Shown: positions 36,690 through 48,324 of the stretch, piece after piece
Layout: every line of letters begins with the position of its first letter
Numbering within the stretch: position 1 is the first letter of the stretch
From: Acanthaster planci
Taxonomy: Eukaryota; Echinodermata; Asteroidea; Valvatida; Acanthasteridae
Length of the DNA: 64,000 bases
Assembly (NCBI RefSeq): GCF_001949145.1
Contig: NW_019091465.1
Coordinates: 1,236,753-1,300,752, forward strand
Reading direction: 5' to 3'
Position numbers and translations under genes: made by a program
The notes under the pieces: generated by a model
The model's input: the letters and a program-made list of their open reading frames with translations, nothing else
Databases searched by the model: none
Told to the model about the DNA's origin: nothing

Positions 36690-36870
36690 GAGTCATCAAA
36701 GCGGCGGTGAAATACGAAAACCAAGGAATGCCCACACTCGGGTATGTAACGCCAGTGGTCAACGACAATGACATTGCTGGTGACCACAAAACGACGACGA
36801 CACCAAACATTAACGACAGCCACCCGATAACCTGCAGTGCGCACAACCAGCACCCTGACCGACATGACCC
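36690..36870 (-). CDS. Possible membrane-protein exon (uncertain)
   Basis: On the minus strand, after an acceptor-like GCGCACTGCAG, the frame gives VIGWLSLMFGVVVVLW, a hydrophobic stretch, then TYPSVGIPWFSYFTAAL. The pattern of a hydrophobic helix followed by GIP-W recalls four-pass MS4A proteins, but the match is weak. There is no convincing donor at the far side. A plus-strand frame over the same DNA (to 36943) has no domain. Either could be chance. Confidence 0.2.
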
Positions 36871-36999
36871 CCTATATCACACGAACCAGCCGGCCAAGTA
36901 CACTCCTCTTACATACAGCAAACCACGATCAGATGTCTTATAACCATCACTCCAAGACCACATGCACCGGGGAGTAGGTTCGAGTGTTTGTAGATCTCA

Positions 37000-39252
37000 T
37001 CAAACTCTGGCAGGTCCCCCCCCCCTTCTCAGCCAGGCTGGTAATTGCGTAGATGGGGGTCCACGGTGCAAAGATTCAGCCGCGATTCACGCGCGCCGGC
37101 CCCGTACACTTCGGTGAGTTCTGTAGATACCAGTCACGTTGCAGGCGCTTCACAGTGGCGATATGACGTGTTAGATTATGTTTCTGATTTTCCCAAACGT
37201 GCCCAGGCCCCACACACTATTCTGTTTCCCCGCACAAAAATAGTCAATCTTGCTTAGAGATCTGTAGTTTGCCCTAGCAATCAGTGGTGAGCCAAAGTCC
37301 GCCTTTGCATATGAAGGGAGTAATAATTTTTCCTTGCTTTCATGTGGCTCGTAAGGATCCATCCCAAAAATCGACCATTGCGCTATTGCACCAACGAGAA
37401 GCTGCGAGTGTAAGTCAAAAATAAATACAGTCACAATGGCATCAACATTTGTTCAGTAGGTTAAATTTAAAAAAAAAGACTAAACGAACTAAACGAGAAA
37501 TTATTCTTGAACAAAATGAAAAGGGTCTTCAACATACGATTTAAACCGACACCGATGACAGCGAGTCAGGTACTCTGCACACCGCCAAGGCCGACCTGAA
37601 TCTCCAATGCAACTGAATGATCTTTCTGCGATCTTAAAATTCTTGTGGAGCACTCTCTGTGTTCCATAAATCTTGATTTTCCTTCTGTTCCAGTTTCTCC
37701 CGACATGTCAAACAAAGCAACACAAAATGGTCCTTGTGCCAACTTAACATGAATTCATTTTTCACGCATTTTGTTTACTGAGCGCTACAAACACGATAAT
37801 TTCTACGAGTGACAACCAAAAATATTTAAGTAAACAAACAATTTTGTGTTTATAGTTTAATTGAACAGAAAAAAGGTTCTGGAAACAAGGAACTATGAAA
37901 AAGGTGACTTCAACGCACATCGAGGTGTCCGTAGATGCATGCCGTGGATGTTGTTGCCAACGTACAAGGAAAAAGTGCGTTCCGCTGTTTTCGGAGATAT
38001 CAGAGGGACGAATACTTTCGCTCAATTTATTTTGGGTATATAACTTGTTTCTGGTTTGAGTAATTGGCATATTTTTGTGGCGGGTTGTTAAATTTTGCCG
38101 ACACGCCTTTTTATCGAAGGCAAACAAATTACTAATTGCCTCGCTCCACAGTCTTCAAAGCGGGTTTATCCCTACTGCTTGCTCATTCGCCTCCTCTGAC
38201 ACCAAAGCACCAGACAGTCGTCGGTTTCGACGGGCACTTAGTAACGACGCTGCAGATCATCACAGGCCATTTAATTCGCTGGTTTGCGCGGGTGTATAAA
38301 CTGCCGCCGAACCGCTTCAGTCAACACAGCAATTTCACGACTTACGGCCGGAGAGATGAGTCCGTGCGGAACCACCGTGAGCGGAACCGGTTTGGGCTCG
38401 CCCCGGATCGTCTAACAGTGGAAGAGTCGAACCTTGAGGGTGAGGCTTTATGTAATGGACAGGGGAACTTCTTGCGATATCCTGACTGTTAACGGCGGTG
38501 ATCGAGGAAGTTAGGCGCCTACACAAGGCGTTTTCTCTGGATACTCAGCGAACAGGGATTCACCGGTTCGCGTCCAGTTTTTGTTGAGATTTTTCATTCT
38601 GAGAAATCTGAAGGATTCAGGAAAGTAACGCTTTTTTTTTCAAGTGCGCCGAAAACTCACTGCATTGGCCGGTGACCAAATGTACAGGAAATTGACAGTG
38701 TCTGTTTGTTTGAATGGAAAATACTAAACCGCAGACCACAAGTGCTTTGTTTCCAAATTACTCATAAGCCCGCCGTTGGATCAATTTCGTCTGTTTTGAT
38801 GAAAAGGGAAGAAAAGCTCCCGATTACTGAATACTGAGTGCTTACATTTTTTCATGTAAGCTGAGGAACGTCGCAGCTTCTAAACTTCGCTGGGACGTGT
38901 CATCCAAACCGGAATTCAACGAGCCATCGCATGTTTCAGAGAATTACATTACGCTATTTGTCTTCTCAACATGTTGGAAAGGACGCTTAAAACTGGCCGC
39001 CAACGAAGCTTTGCTAACTGATGAACGGGTCAAAATTGTCTGCGGAAAGGATCCTTTTGATTGTGCTCGAGAATATCACTTCAGCGGAGAAACTTGGTGC
39101 GTCAAAATTCCTGAGTCGATAGCTCCAAAATCAGGATCACAAAAATTAGGTTCACCTGCAGCAAATCTTGTCGTCAAGCCGTAATCGTCACTTTGTCGAG
39201 AATATATTTTCATTTCTCTCGTAAAGCAACTACTCTAACCTGTAAGACCAGC
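37000..39252. other. No recognised gene; possible 5' region of the 39.25-kb exon
   Basis: No domain recognised. A TATAAA word at about 38295 lies in a GC-richer tract, and a 95-residue plus-strand frame spans 38897-39184 with no known motif. If the exon at 39253 is real, part of this DNA is its promoter and 5' UTR. Confidence 0.35.
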
Positions 39253-39297
39253 ATGCACTCGACTCAGCACAGCTTGCTAGTCGGCCTTCTAGTGCTG
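39253..39297 (+). CDS. Candidate signal-peptide exon
   Basis: ATG at 39253 opens a 15-codon stretch, MHSTQHSLLVGLLVL, ending exactly at a perfect donor (CTG|GTAAGT). A short polar start followed by a Leu/Val core is typical of a signal peptide split by an intron, and the junction is phase 0. The next phase-0 exon I can identify on this strand is the lectin exon at 59882, which starts GTGLEIVAQS and would complete a cleavable signal. The 20.6-kb intron this requires would contain the whole NAA80 array. The link is an inference. Confidence 0.45.
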
Positions 39298-39722
39298 GTA
39301 AGTACATGTAATTACTTCATTGGTGTTTTCGTAAAACAAAATGTAAAAAAAAAGAAGAAATTTTGACGTTGGCGCCATGTCAGAGCGAGCTTAATGTACA
39401 AACTGACGGGAAAATGAGCTTTAATAAATTACCCTTTGCAAAATTTCCCGGTATAACTGAACTGCACCGATTACAGCTGTGTACGTGACCGTGAATTAAG
39501 GAAGCCATGAAGGTCCACATGACTTTGTGAAGTTTTTGCAATGAGTTATCTTTAAAAAAAAAAAATCGTGGCATACCGCTGTCATCATGTTAACAGCATT
39601 CTGCGCCTCTGACTGGAGTCGATTGGTTCTGGAATTAGTTTTTGTGTGGTATTTTACTTACAGCAGATGCCTTGTGGTCTGGGGTATATATAATTGTGTA
39701 TAAATACAAATGAGGTGTGAAA

Positions 39723-39740
39723 TTGTTGTTGTTGTTGTTT
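39723..39740 (+). repeat. (GTT)n microsatellite
   Basis: A short run of TTG/GTT triplets, about six units. Confidence 0.8.
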
Positions 39741-40507
39741 TTGCCTGCTTTGTCTTTCTTTCCTTCCTTCTGGGGAGGAGGCGTGGAGTCTTTTTTAGTG
39801 CCCGAGCCTTATAAATTCAACTAGGCCTATAATAAGACTGTTACACTTGGGCTTCACCTGGAGAACAACAGAAAGTACGTGGAATAACAATCCAGGTCAG
39901 AAATAAACATTGTGTAATGGGATGTAACAATAAACGGTGGATATTATGCTCACCTTTTGCGCAGTTCATGCGCGCGCTTTAAATACCTCTCCGACCAATG
40001 GCTTGCCGTTGGCTTGCCAAATGCATGTGCATCAAGTCCTTTTGAAAAAAAAGTGTCGAATCTTGGAAGCGTAGAGTGGTTGAAATAGGCCTACTCGGCT
40101 TTCGGATAGTGGCCTATGTTGTCGTCGTTAGGAGACGTAAGACGTGTCTCGTGTGGCTTAATGGAATGTGCGGCCGGCAGTCTTGTGCCCTCTGTGCCAT
40201 TAACTTATGCCATGTTCAATAGCTCTATGCTTATAGGCCTACGTAAAAGCTTACTAATACGGCATCGCTTATGATCGAAGCTTCATCTTCATTAGAACTT
40301 GTTTGGTTCACGTACACATGCACAGTTGATTTTATCTAGCGACCCTGAGCGTTTCATGACATCCTGTGATATCATAACTGTCACGGTACTTTCACAATTG
40401 GATGGGATGATCAGTATCGATTTTTCTCAGGAGTAAATAGAAATGTTGATGTTGTTGAGAAACGAGATGTTTATCCCAATCGAATGGCGCATCTAAATAG
40501 ATGGCTC

Positions 40508-40620
40508 ACGCTCCGTCCGAACGCGACACTCAAGCAAATTCAAACGTCACGAAACATTTGCAGCGAAATGCGTCTGGGTTGAGATGGGTGCAACTTTTGC
40601 CAGTTCTTGGCGTGCGCGCG
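40508..40620 (+). repeat. Dispersed repeat pair, copy 1
   Basis: GAACGCGACACTCAAGCAAA, ACGTCACGAAAC, TTTGCAGCGAAATGCG and CAACTTTTGC match the order in 45838-45930 (GAAACGCGACAGCAAAGCAA and so on). No ends or coding were defined. Confidence 0.65.
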
Positions 40621-41159
40621 TGTTTGATCTGTCATAAATTCGCCTCCGTGTTTGCTTTCGCCCCCCCCCCCAAGTTTGAACCAGCCCCTGGACTACAGCA
40701 GCTGGTAAGGAAGTTTCGGATACTTTTGTGCACATTATAATGCCACTAAGAGTTACTTTTAACATTAAGGTCTCGGTTGGTTTTTTTTTATCGTACTGAC
40801 AGACACCTAGGCTTAAATAGAGAATAAATGTACAACAAGGTTTATTACACAAGTGGGCCATGTGTTAACCTAAAACGCGGGGCGGGAGGATATTTGCCTA
40901 CAGGCTCTGAACACTGTTCACTGCCCAATCTGTGATAATGGAAATAACACACGTTGGTGTTTAGGAATGGCCACACCGAAATGTGTTACTTCAACACTGC
41001 TGGTGCTATATGCACCCACAAGTGTTACGGTGCACTGTAGGATATTAAAATTACACCAACAGTGTTTAATTAACACCAAAACTTTTAACACTAGTGAAAA
41101 GTGGTGACTTGTTCCTCTGGTAACTCCGATGTATAACACCCCGGTTTTTGCAGTGTTGT

Positions 41160-44133
41160 TCCGCAGGCCCTATTAGCCCTATAACACTAGCACCAAAATT
41201 ACTACGCTGGAAGGCGATTGAGCCTTGTATTTTGTGTACACATGCAGAGCTATGTCAAGCCGTGGACTAACTAGCTTAATCAAACTTCAGAAGTGAAACT
41301 TGTCCGGGACCTTAGTCACAGATGATGACAGAAAACCCCTCAGATCTAGTTTACTGATTTGTATTTTTTTTTCAATATACAACAAATGCACACTCTTTCC
41401 ATTTGCCGTGTGGAGCTCTCCCTTCGACGATAGTTGATGGATGTGAGTATGTGAACTAAACATTTCCTGTTATGAAATAATTTTCGTGTATTATTCTAAA
41501 ATAAATAATTAGACGGTTAACGTTAAATAGAAAAAATGCAAGAATGTATTCACGAAACTGAACACCCAGACACATAGGAATGTCCGCGTGGACTTGGATG
41601 CGATTAACGTTTTCCAAATTGTATGCCCACTTTTTAGGCACGCACTAGTTTTTTGATCTTGCGATAACCACACTATTTCCCGGGTCAGAATGTGAAATTA
41701 TAATATTCAGTTCATAATGTACACAAAGCCTTTACGTAAAGGAAGCATATTTAGGACATGACTGAAAAGAGATTGCCCATGCTTTCGCTCGGGGGATAAT
41801 ATTGTACTAACGTGTTTCACTATTTCAAGAGTAACCCGCCAGGGCGAATTGTGGGCAATGTTTTTTTTTGCAATCATTTCCTAAATGCGCCTCCGTAGTA
41901 TTGACGTCACCAGCGTGACCTGTGGTAACGCCTGAATCCCGGTCGGCCATACAAAAGAGGGTGCGCTGTTCCAATTCACGGAACATTCTCCACTTGGCCG
42001 AGGCGCTTAAAAAGTAGCCCTACAGATGCTTTCGAAAAGAGGAGTCCGAATGTGGGACGTATAATAGTGGGATGGTGTAATTATGACCCAGAATCCTCTC
42101 TGTAGATTCAGGGACACCCATTTGGGAGCAAAGCAGACAAAAATGTGATCAAATGATTGCCAGAAGAGCCCGAGAAAGGTGAGGGATGTCATTTAAAAAA
42201 TGTCTGCCGAGAACTGGGACGTACGTTCACTTTTTTTTTGGGGGGGGGGTGAGTTTGATTTTGGTGGATGATTAAAAAATTCATTGGTTAATCTACTAAA
42301 ATTTGAATATTAAATGAAATCTTAAGGACCCAACAACAAATTGTTTTTTGTTTGAGAGGCCTCGAGGACTTCAGTTGCCTGGGGCTCCAAGCTTTGTTGA
42401 TTTATGTCCATGAAATCGTTTACAAAGGCATTGCAGCTAATGTTCTGTTTGACATTGGTTGAATTGGTTCAGTGCACCCATGAGGAGTCTGTGACCATGA
42501 CCTTTTATACTTGACCTCTCCATGTAGCTTTTGTCCATGAAATCGTGTACAAAGGCATTGCAGGTAATGTTCTGCTTGACACTGCTCGATTAAGGAGTGG
42601 CGGCAGTAACATGCGTCACCCAGCAGCAAATGCATGCTCACCCTGGTGTTGAGAAGGTAACAGTCTTTTCATACTGGGCAAAAACACAAACGTCTCGAAA
42701 TCATTGTCCTGACTGTGCCGGACTTGCACCCTGTTTTCACAACACAAGGCAGTGGGGTCTAGAAGAGGGCGAGTGTGGTCTCAGACGGAAGTCCCGTAGA
42801 GTACCTGCACAAGGTTGGTGCACACGGGTAAACTTTAATATACACAAAACGTTAGCCAGAACTACTGGCAGGGGTGACGCGAGGCACGTGAAATTCCTTC
42901 ATTAAGCCTGGTTTCCATACCGTCGTTTGTAACGTGCAGACGGAACGCAAGACGTGCAGACGCAGACACGAACGAAAGAGACGGTGCACGACGCCATTCC
43001 ACCCCAAAATTGAAACAAATTGGCTCATGTTGAGCCTTGTTTATCAAATATGCAAATTTGTCAGTGCCAATTCCAGCGCCCTTGCGTTTGTTCACTCATC
43101 TGTGTCAATAACATCACAAGATGCATACCATTGCAAAGAGGACATGCTGCCCTTTCTGGAGATATATTTCTCGTCCCCATATATAAAGTAGTTTTGCCAT
43201 TACAGTAATTTTTATCTTGATATACGTTTAAGTAGACATCCTGTATAACTGTATTGCACGGTTCATATCAAACCCCGCGTAATGTGCTGTTCTACAAACT
43301 CGGCGCATTGTGCTGTTTTTACGCTGAAAGCAAAACCCACGGCTGAAAAAAAAATTACAGTAAATTCAAAGGTAGCGCATTTGCGTGCAATCGCCCCTGT
43401 CACACGTTTACTACCTGTCAAGTTTGTCTGAAGAAAAAAATTGTTATCGCGCTCGTGCTCATTGAACATGGAATAATGTGGAACGTCTGTGTCCCAACGA
43501 GGTCGAAGGACGAGTGGACACAGACGCATTACATCATTCTTTGTTCCACGGGCGTCAGTGTGATAACTACTAAGCATTTATTTGCTATACGCTTACATGC
43601 TAAACATGTTTAGAGCTTTGATGATTGGTGATTATTTACGAATTAGAAAGCTATTATTTGTGATTTAATCTGCTTAGAAAGTGACGACAAGCTTGTTTTT
43701 GTGTGCTATTTTGCGCGCGTGACATCATCCACCTTTATGCAAATGCCGCCAGTGGGTTTCGTGGTCCCTTGTGCATGTACTGTACCCTAGAAATGCAAAA
43801 TCGGGAATCATTGAGATCTCATTCGCGCTCGTCAGACACCCATTCTGTAGTAAGCTTAAATATGCAGCGTTCCGTACTACGCAGACAACCTAGCTCTCCA
43901 ATCATAGGCATGATGACATACCGACTTACCCCATGACATAGCCGATCATTTGCCTAACAAAGAAACGGGGTAAAGTGACATCGTCACTGGCACTAAAATA
44001 TCTGGAAAGTCAGTTGAATTGAAATGTCAAGCTTCAGTGTGAAACTGTACCAGTTAAAGTAATAATTATCCGGTTTTCTTATACCTTCTTTTCGTTTTGT
44101 TGTTTCTACCTCTAGTTGATTTTTTACTGGATA
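41160..44133. other. No gene seen upstream of the NAA80 array
   Basis: No exon recognised apart from the likely 5' UTR of the first NAA80 copy. TATGCAAATG, an octamer-type site, and a TGACATCA (CRE-like) word lie at about 43721-43747. They could belong to that gene's promoter. A local duplication lies at 42405-42584. Confidence 0.4.
42405..42584. repeat. Local direct duplication, period 127 bp
   Basis: TGTCCATGAAATCGT, ACAAAGGCATTGCAG and TAATGTTCTG...TTGACA occur at 42405 and again at 42532. The roughly 52-bp units differ at a few bases. Confidence 0.85.
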
Positions 44134-44808
44134 ATGGCGTGTTCATATTCCCTGAGGCCTTTGCGCACCGTGCCAAACCTCATCCCTTCTTGCGTCAAGA
44201 TCTTGAAGGAAGAGTGGCCGCATTGCAAGGCGCACCTTCTACCGGCGCTCGTCAAACAAGAGCTCGCACTCGCCCCTTGTTCCTACGGCTTGGTCCGACA
44301 CGTACACGCAGGCGACGCAGGCGACGCACGCGATGAAGGCACCCTGGTTGGCCACGTCCGACTCATTCCAGTCACTAACAGACAGCGGGCAATTTACGGC
44401 GAAAGCTTGTGTGTGGATAAGGCAGAAAGGGGGCGGGGTCTTGGTGAATTAATTATTGCAAGAAGGGAGGAGTTACTGAGGAGACTGGGATACCTGGAGT
44501 TACATGTGACTACCTATGCCCACCGAAAGGATTACTATCTTCGCCGTTTCTATTCCATGCTAGATAAGCCGGCGCATACGCTTGGAGCAAATATCCTCCA
44601 AACAAGTGTTGCAGTGGGAACGCATCCCTGCTTTGTCAGTTGGCATGGCAACGTACTGTATCCCGGCCTTGAGTCAGAATACGAGGGCGGTGCCATAGCA
44701 ACAGAGAAAGAGGTTGCTGATGGCAGCAGTGGTGTTTGCTTTGTGAAATATCTCCGGGGCACAGAGCACATAAATAGCGAGAAACGGGCTCAGACGTTGT
44801 TCCCTTAG
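44134..44808 (+). CDS. NAA80: NAA80-like N-acetyltransferase, copy 1
   Basis: A 224-residue GNAT-fold protein. NAA80 acetylates the processed N-terminus of actin in the cytosol using acetyl-CoA. The early motif PNLIPSCVKILKEEWPHCKA matches the NAA80 start (L--C--L---EWP-S-A-R). GTLVGHVRLIPV is the GH-RL strand. ERGRGLGELI holds the acetyl-CoA loop RxxGxG. LHVTTY...YYLRRFY matches the L-TT----FY segment. The start is the ATG shared by all three copies. A splice acceptor (polypyrimidine, CTCTAG) ends at 44115, so a 5' UTR exon lies upstream. AATAAA is at 45021. The human protein is longer because of a proline-rich insert missing here. The C-terminus differs from copy 3. Confidence 0.85.
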   Translation: MACSYSLRPLRTVPNLIPSCVKILKEEWPHCKAHLLPALVKQELALAPCSYGLVRHVHAGDAGDARDEGTLVGHVRLIPVTNRQRAIYGESLCVDKAERGRGLGELIIARREELLRRLGYLELHVTTYAHRKDYYLRRFYSMLDKPAHTLGANILQTSVAVGTHPCFVSWHGNVLYPGLESEYEGGAIATEKEVADGSSGVCFVKYLRGTEHINSEKRAQTLFP

Positions 44809-45020
44809 TGGATAAAAGGGAAGAGAGGGCAATGGGAGAGGAAGTTTATTTCTCCCGATTTGTAAACTGCCAATTTCTCTCCTCCCTGTTTGTAACTTGG
44901 CAGCCATGGTTGCGATTGCTTGAGTTATTACGTACCAAATTGAAACTTGTATTATGCTGTAACAGTGGTACCAAAAGTAAACGGGATTTCACGGGGCTGC
45001 CCGAGAGTCCCCTCTCCCAT

Positions 45021-45026
45021 AATAAA
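45021..45026 (+). terminator. Polyadenylation signal for NAA80 copy 1
   Basis: AATAAA about 210 bp after the stop codon, the first canonical signal downstream on the coding strand. Confidence 0.5.
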
Positions 45027-45389
45027 AGAGAAAACGTCCCAAAGAATAACTACGTTTGAGAATTACTGAAACAGCAAATCGAAAAATAACCCGATCCCAT
45101 GCAGTGGGGATCCAATCCTAGGTCAACACAAGGTGCGCAACTGAAATGCTTTACTTTCAACCGTTTGAAGTTGAACATTTCATAAATGAGCTTTTAGCAG
45201 GTTGCTATCCGAAACATTAGCTAGCGGCGGCAGGGTTACATGAGTGGACGCTAAAGTCTGATTTCCCAATGTCTTTAATTTGGGTTACGTCACGTGATAT
45301 TTTGTGCACGATGTTGGGGAAAAGTTAACTGTAACAGAGCGCTGGAATTGTTGAAGTGACAACATTAATATTTATGAACCTCGAGCTTG

Positions 45390-45580
45390 AACAAGAGAGG
45401 GCGCAATTTCCCAGCAGCGCAGGCTGCGCAGGCTGCATTGGTTGGAAATGCACTTTGCTGGTTCACAAACGACCATAAAAGACATGCGTCACTTTTGCAC
45501 CGCTACCAACAAATTAACACTCCCTGCCAAACTGACTCTTTTCCACTGATGAGGGTGCGTCTGCTCGAGGCGGTTTGTTT
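45390..45580 (-). repeat. Dispersed repeat family of three, inverted copy
   Basis: Its reverse complement runs GAAAAGAG, TTTGGCAGGGAGTG, CATGTCTTTTATGGTCGTTT, GTGAACCAGCAAAGTGCA and ends GCGCCCTCT. These match the copies at 30575 and 53935. It sits just downstream of NAA80 copy 1. Confidence 0.75.
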
Positions 45581-45837
45581 CCTCATGAAGAAGATGCGTT
45601 GCTTGACAATGGAAGCTTACATAATATTTGTGTGTACTTGTAATATTAAACGTAACAATACATGAATGAGTTTACGTCCACTTGGCACTCTGGGCTTATG
45701 GACAGTATTCCGGGACTGTCTGTGTTTTGTGGCATCATTTGCTCTAAATTTGAAGGTATAGGCTGGATGGGATGGTAACCACAAAGGTGGAAGAACATTC
45801 ACAAAAGAGAAAACGTTAACTGTTATTTCATACTTCA

Positions 45838-45930
45838 GCGAAACGCGACAGCAAAGCAAATCTGACGTCACAAACCGTTTGCAGCGTCATTCGCTCCAGT
45901 TTAAACACATTCAACTTTTGCGAACTTGCA
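45838..45930 (+). repeat. Dispersed repeat pair, copy 2
   Basis: It matches 40508-40620 through AACGCGACA, CAAGCAAAT-like, GACGTCAC, TTTGCAGCG and CAACTTTTGC words in order. Confidence 0.65.
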
Positions 45931-46413
45931 ACATGAATATTTGATTCGCGCCACAGCAGTTTGTGAGGTGGCTTCCCTCGTTTTTGAGGTGGTAGTCTCC
46001 CTCGTTTTGCTTACATTTTATCTCACTACAGTTTTAAAATTGAGGTTCTTGTTGAACAGGAGGACAACGAGGCTTAAAATAAAATGCACAGAGGCAAGGG
46101 GACAATAACTAACATGGAATTAAAGGCTTTGGTATGAAGTGTTCGGAATCCCTCAGAACTGGTCTTCTGTTGGTCCAACTCCCCCCAAGTTACTAGCACC
46201 AATATAGCAGTGCTCGTAAAAAATTAGTTGTCGGAGATAAATTTTGCGTTAATGTGCTGAGCTGCACAGCTGTGGTTTAGTCAGTTAGAGTTGGATTTTC
46301 GTTAAAAATGAAATTTCAAAAAGGCTAAAACGTTAAACATTGTGCTCTATGACACAGCGACACTTGGGGCCTCCAAATCTTTGTAGGTTCCCTATTATTT
46401 TCTCAGGCTCCAG

Positions 46414-46684
46414 GAGAGGCGGATCTAGAGGGTGTAGGGGGGGAGTTGCAACCTCCTGTTCATCCGCGGATGAAATGGAACTAGCAGTGAAATGACGGGA
46501 AATGTGTAACCCCCAGCCCCCCCCCCCAAAAAAAAATCCCAGACGAGGATCTATCCATCTGTAGTTTAGTTTTCTTTTCATCGGGGAACGGTGCATGGTG
46601 CTTTTGGAAACCCCGAGCAGGACATCCCTTCAGTGCGCTCTTCGACCCCTGCCCCCTGTTTCCTGAAAGCTAGATCCGCCCCGT
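46414..46684. mobile_element. TIR element with GGCGGATC ends
   Basis: GAGAGGCGGATCTAG at the left and CTAGATCCGCCCCGT at the right are inverted ends. A G tract follows the left end and a C tract lies inside. The ends resemble those of the 584-bp element at 61172 (CAGGGGCGGATCCAG). No target duplication is readable, so it is probably old. Confidence 0.65.
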
Positions 46685-47229
46685 CTAGGCACAGCGCCAG
46701 TTCGGGCCAAGTTCAGTCACGAAGTACAGTTCGACCAGTAGTCAATTGCTTTTTAACAATGCGCATGCAGTTTCATGTGAATGGTTCCCTCTGTAATGAT
46801 AAATGAAATCAGCTATTGATAACCAGCGATGTGGCCGTTCCCCTTGGCCTGGTCCCAAATGGTGGACTAGATAGTCTAAACTATCCATTGTTCGGGCAGT
46901 GTTAGTCGGACCATAATTAACCAAAGTAGTCATGGCTAGAACTTGCCCTCAGATTTAATATAGATACGCAAGCCCTGCTAGAACTTCAGTAAATCATTTC
47001 AACTCACACAAGGTTGCTGTACTAGGCTGTTTTCACGATAAACGCTTTCAACTTAAGTTTCTTTGCAAATATCACAAGAATAAATGGCATAATTTAACGG
47101 CAATCCCATTCATTTGTATTTATTAAAAAAATCAATACTTCAATATTGATCAGTTGTCGAACTTTTTAAAAATATTGTGTACTTCTTTTGTCATAACAAT
47201 CATGCTACTGTAATTAGCACAGTCTATAT

Positions 47230-47395
47230 GTACACAATTCCAAGGGGGTCCCCGGCTTACAGACCCCGCTTTTTGGAGTCCTCCTCCAATTACTATCGAT
47301 TACTTGCTTCATATAAAAGTGTCAGTGGACTCACTGTTTTGACATGTATAAGTGGAAATAAAATGAACTAAACTGAACCGAACTTTGTCACAGTA
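47230..47395 (+). other. Possible LINE 3' tail
   Basis: The block ends AAATAAAATGAACTAAACTG with further GAAC-like units, a pattern common at LINE 3' ends. No reverse-transcriptase remnant precedes it. It could also be the polyadenylation region of an unseen gene. Confidence 0.25.
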
Positions 47396-47981
47396 TTGGC
47401 CTTAAGGTTTCACTTGTTTATTATTTACTTTTTTAAAAGAGGGCCACACCCTTATTGGTATTATATTCTTTATTTTCTGATAGCTGCGTGGAACATGAAC
47501 GTTTACTGAATTGTTCCGTTTCTCCTACACTGATAGTCAAGCTGTATACTCTTGGCAGCCCCCGTAGGCAGGAATACGTGTGACCTCCAAAACGTAATTA
47601 GTCACCTTCCTTATAATTAGTAAATTGAGGACCGGAAGCAAGCTCGTATTAAACGCCTGTAATTGGTCCCACTGTTTGAGCTCTGAATACCGAATAATCT
47701 GATTGAGCCAATAGACACTGACCGCGCTTACCATTATGTCACACACGCAGTTAATAATTGACTACACCGACTTTGTGGTTAGCCCCCATTTGTCACGGTG
47801 TTATAATTTATTTTCTCATCGAGAGTATTCCTGATCAATGGTTTTGGTAATCTAATTACAGGTATATCTTCTTAAGATATAGAGGTTATGTGCGGTAGCC
47901 ATCTTCACTTTTTTTTGAAAATATAAACCCCAAGACGCTACAGGGCTTCTGTTTAATTATCAATTGCAAATGGGGAACCTT

Positions 47982-48230
47982 CGGCGGCGTATCTACCTTT
48001 TGGTGTCGGGGGAAAATCCAATGCGGTTTCGGGTTCACTCAACATGATGTTGGGGAGAAAAAATATCAAAAGCCTTACGGTCCCGACATGCTTGCTTTGA
48101 TTTGCTGGTGTCGTTTTCTTTGGAATTTGGTGCTAATGTTTACTGAATATGTTCTTTCCTACACATCCATTCTTTGGAAACAAAATCCGCAGAAATTTCT
48201 GTCCCCCCTTCCCTGCTGGATACGCCCCTG
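47982..48230. mobile_element. hAT-like MITE, copy 3, with 8-bp duplication
   Basis: Left CGGCGGCGTATCTAC and right CTGGATACGCCCCTG are inverted ends. Flanks GGAACCTT (47974-47981) and GGAACGTT (48231-48238) match at 7 of 8. CTTTTGGTGTCG, CAATGCGGTTT, CCTTACGGTCCC and GGTGTCGTTTTCTT are shared with the copy at 36386. It lies about 95 bp upstream of the NAA80 pseudogene and may be in its 5' intron. Confidence 0.85.
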
Positions 48231-48324
48231 GGAACGTTTCTGCAGGGAACCAAATCCCAAATGCGAGTACATTTGCTAGGTTCACTTTTGTTTCTCACTA
48301 ATTGTAGTTGATTTTTACTGGATA

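Noticed and set aside
38340-38380. Hammerhead-ribozyme-like words (GATGAGTCCGTGCGGAAC)
   Set aside because: The required CU before GAUGA and the GAAAC after stem II are both missing, and no stem III partner was seen.
38290-38500. TATA box and GC-rich tract as an LTR or a promoter
   Set aside because: No paired LTR, primer-binding site or coding region was found. It stays as a remark only.
44116-44133. Upstream TTG start for NAA80 copy 1
   Set aside because: These codons lie directly after a splice acceptor and are not in frame in copies 2 and 3. The shared ATG at 44134 is the better start.
45570-45610. FLMKK-containing frame as the POLR2H last exon
   Set aside because: It is on the plus strand, opposite to the gene, and only five residues agree. 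It also lies in a dispersed repeat.
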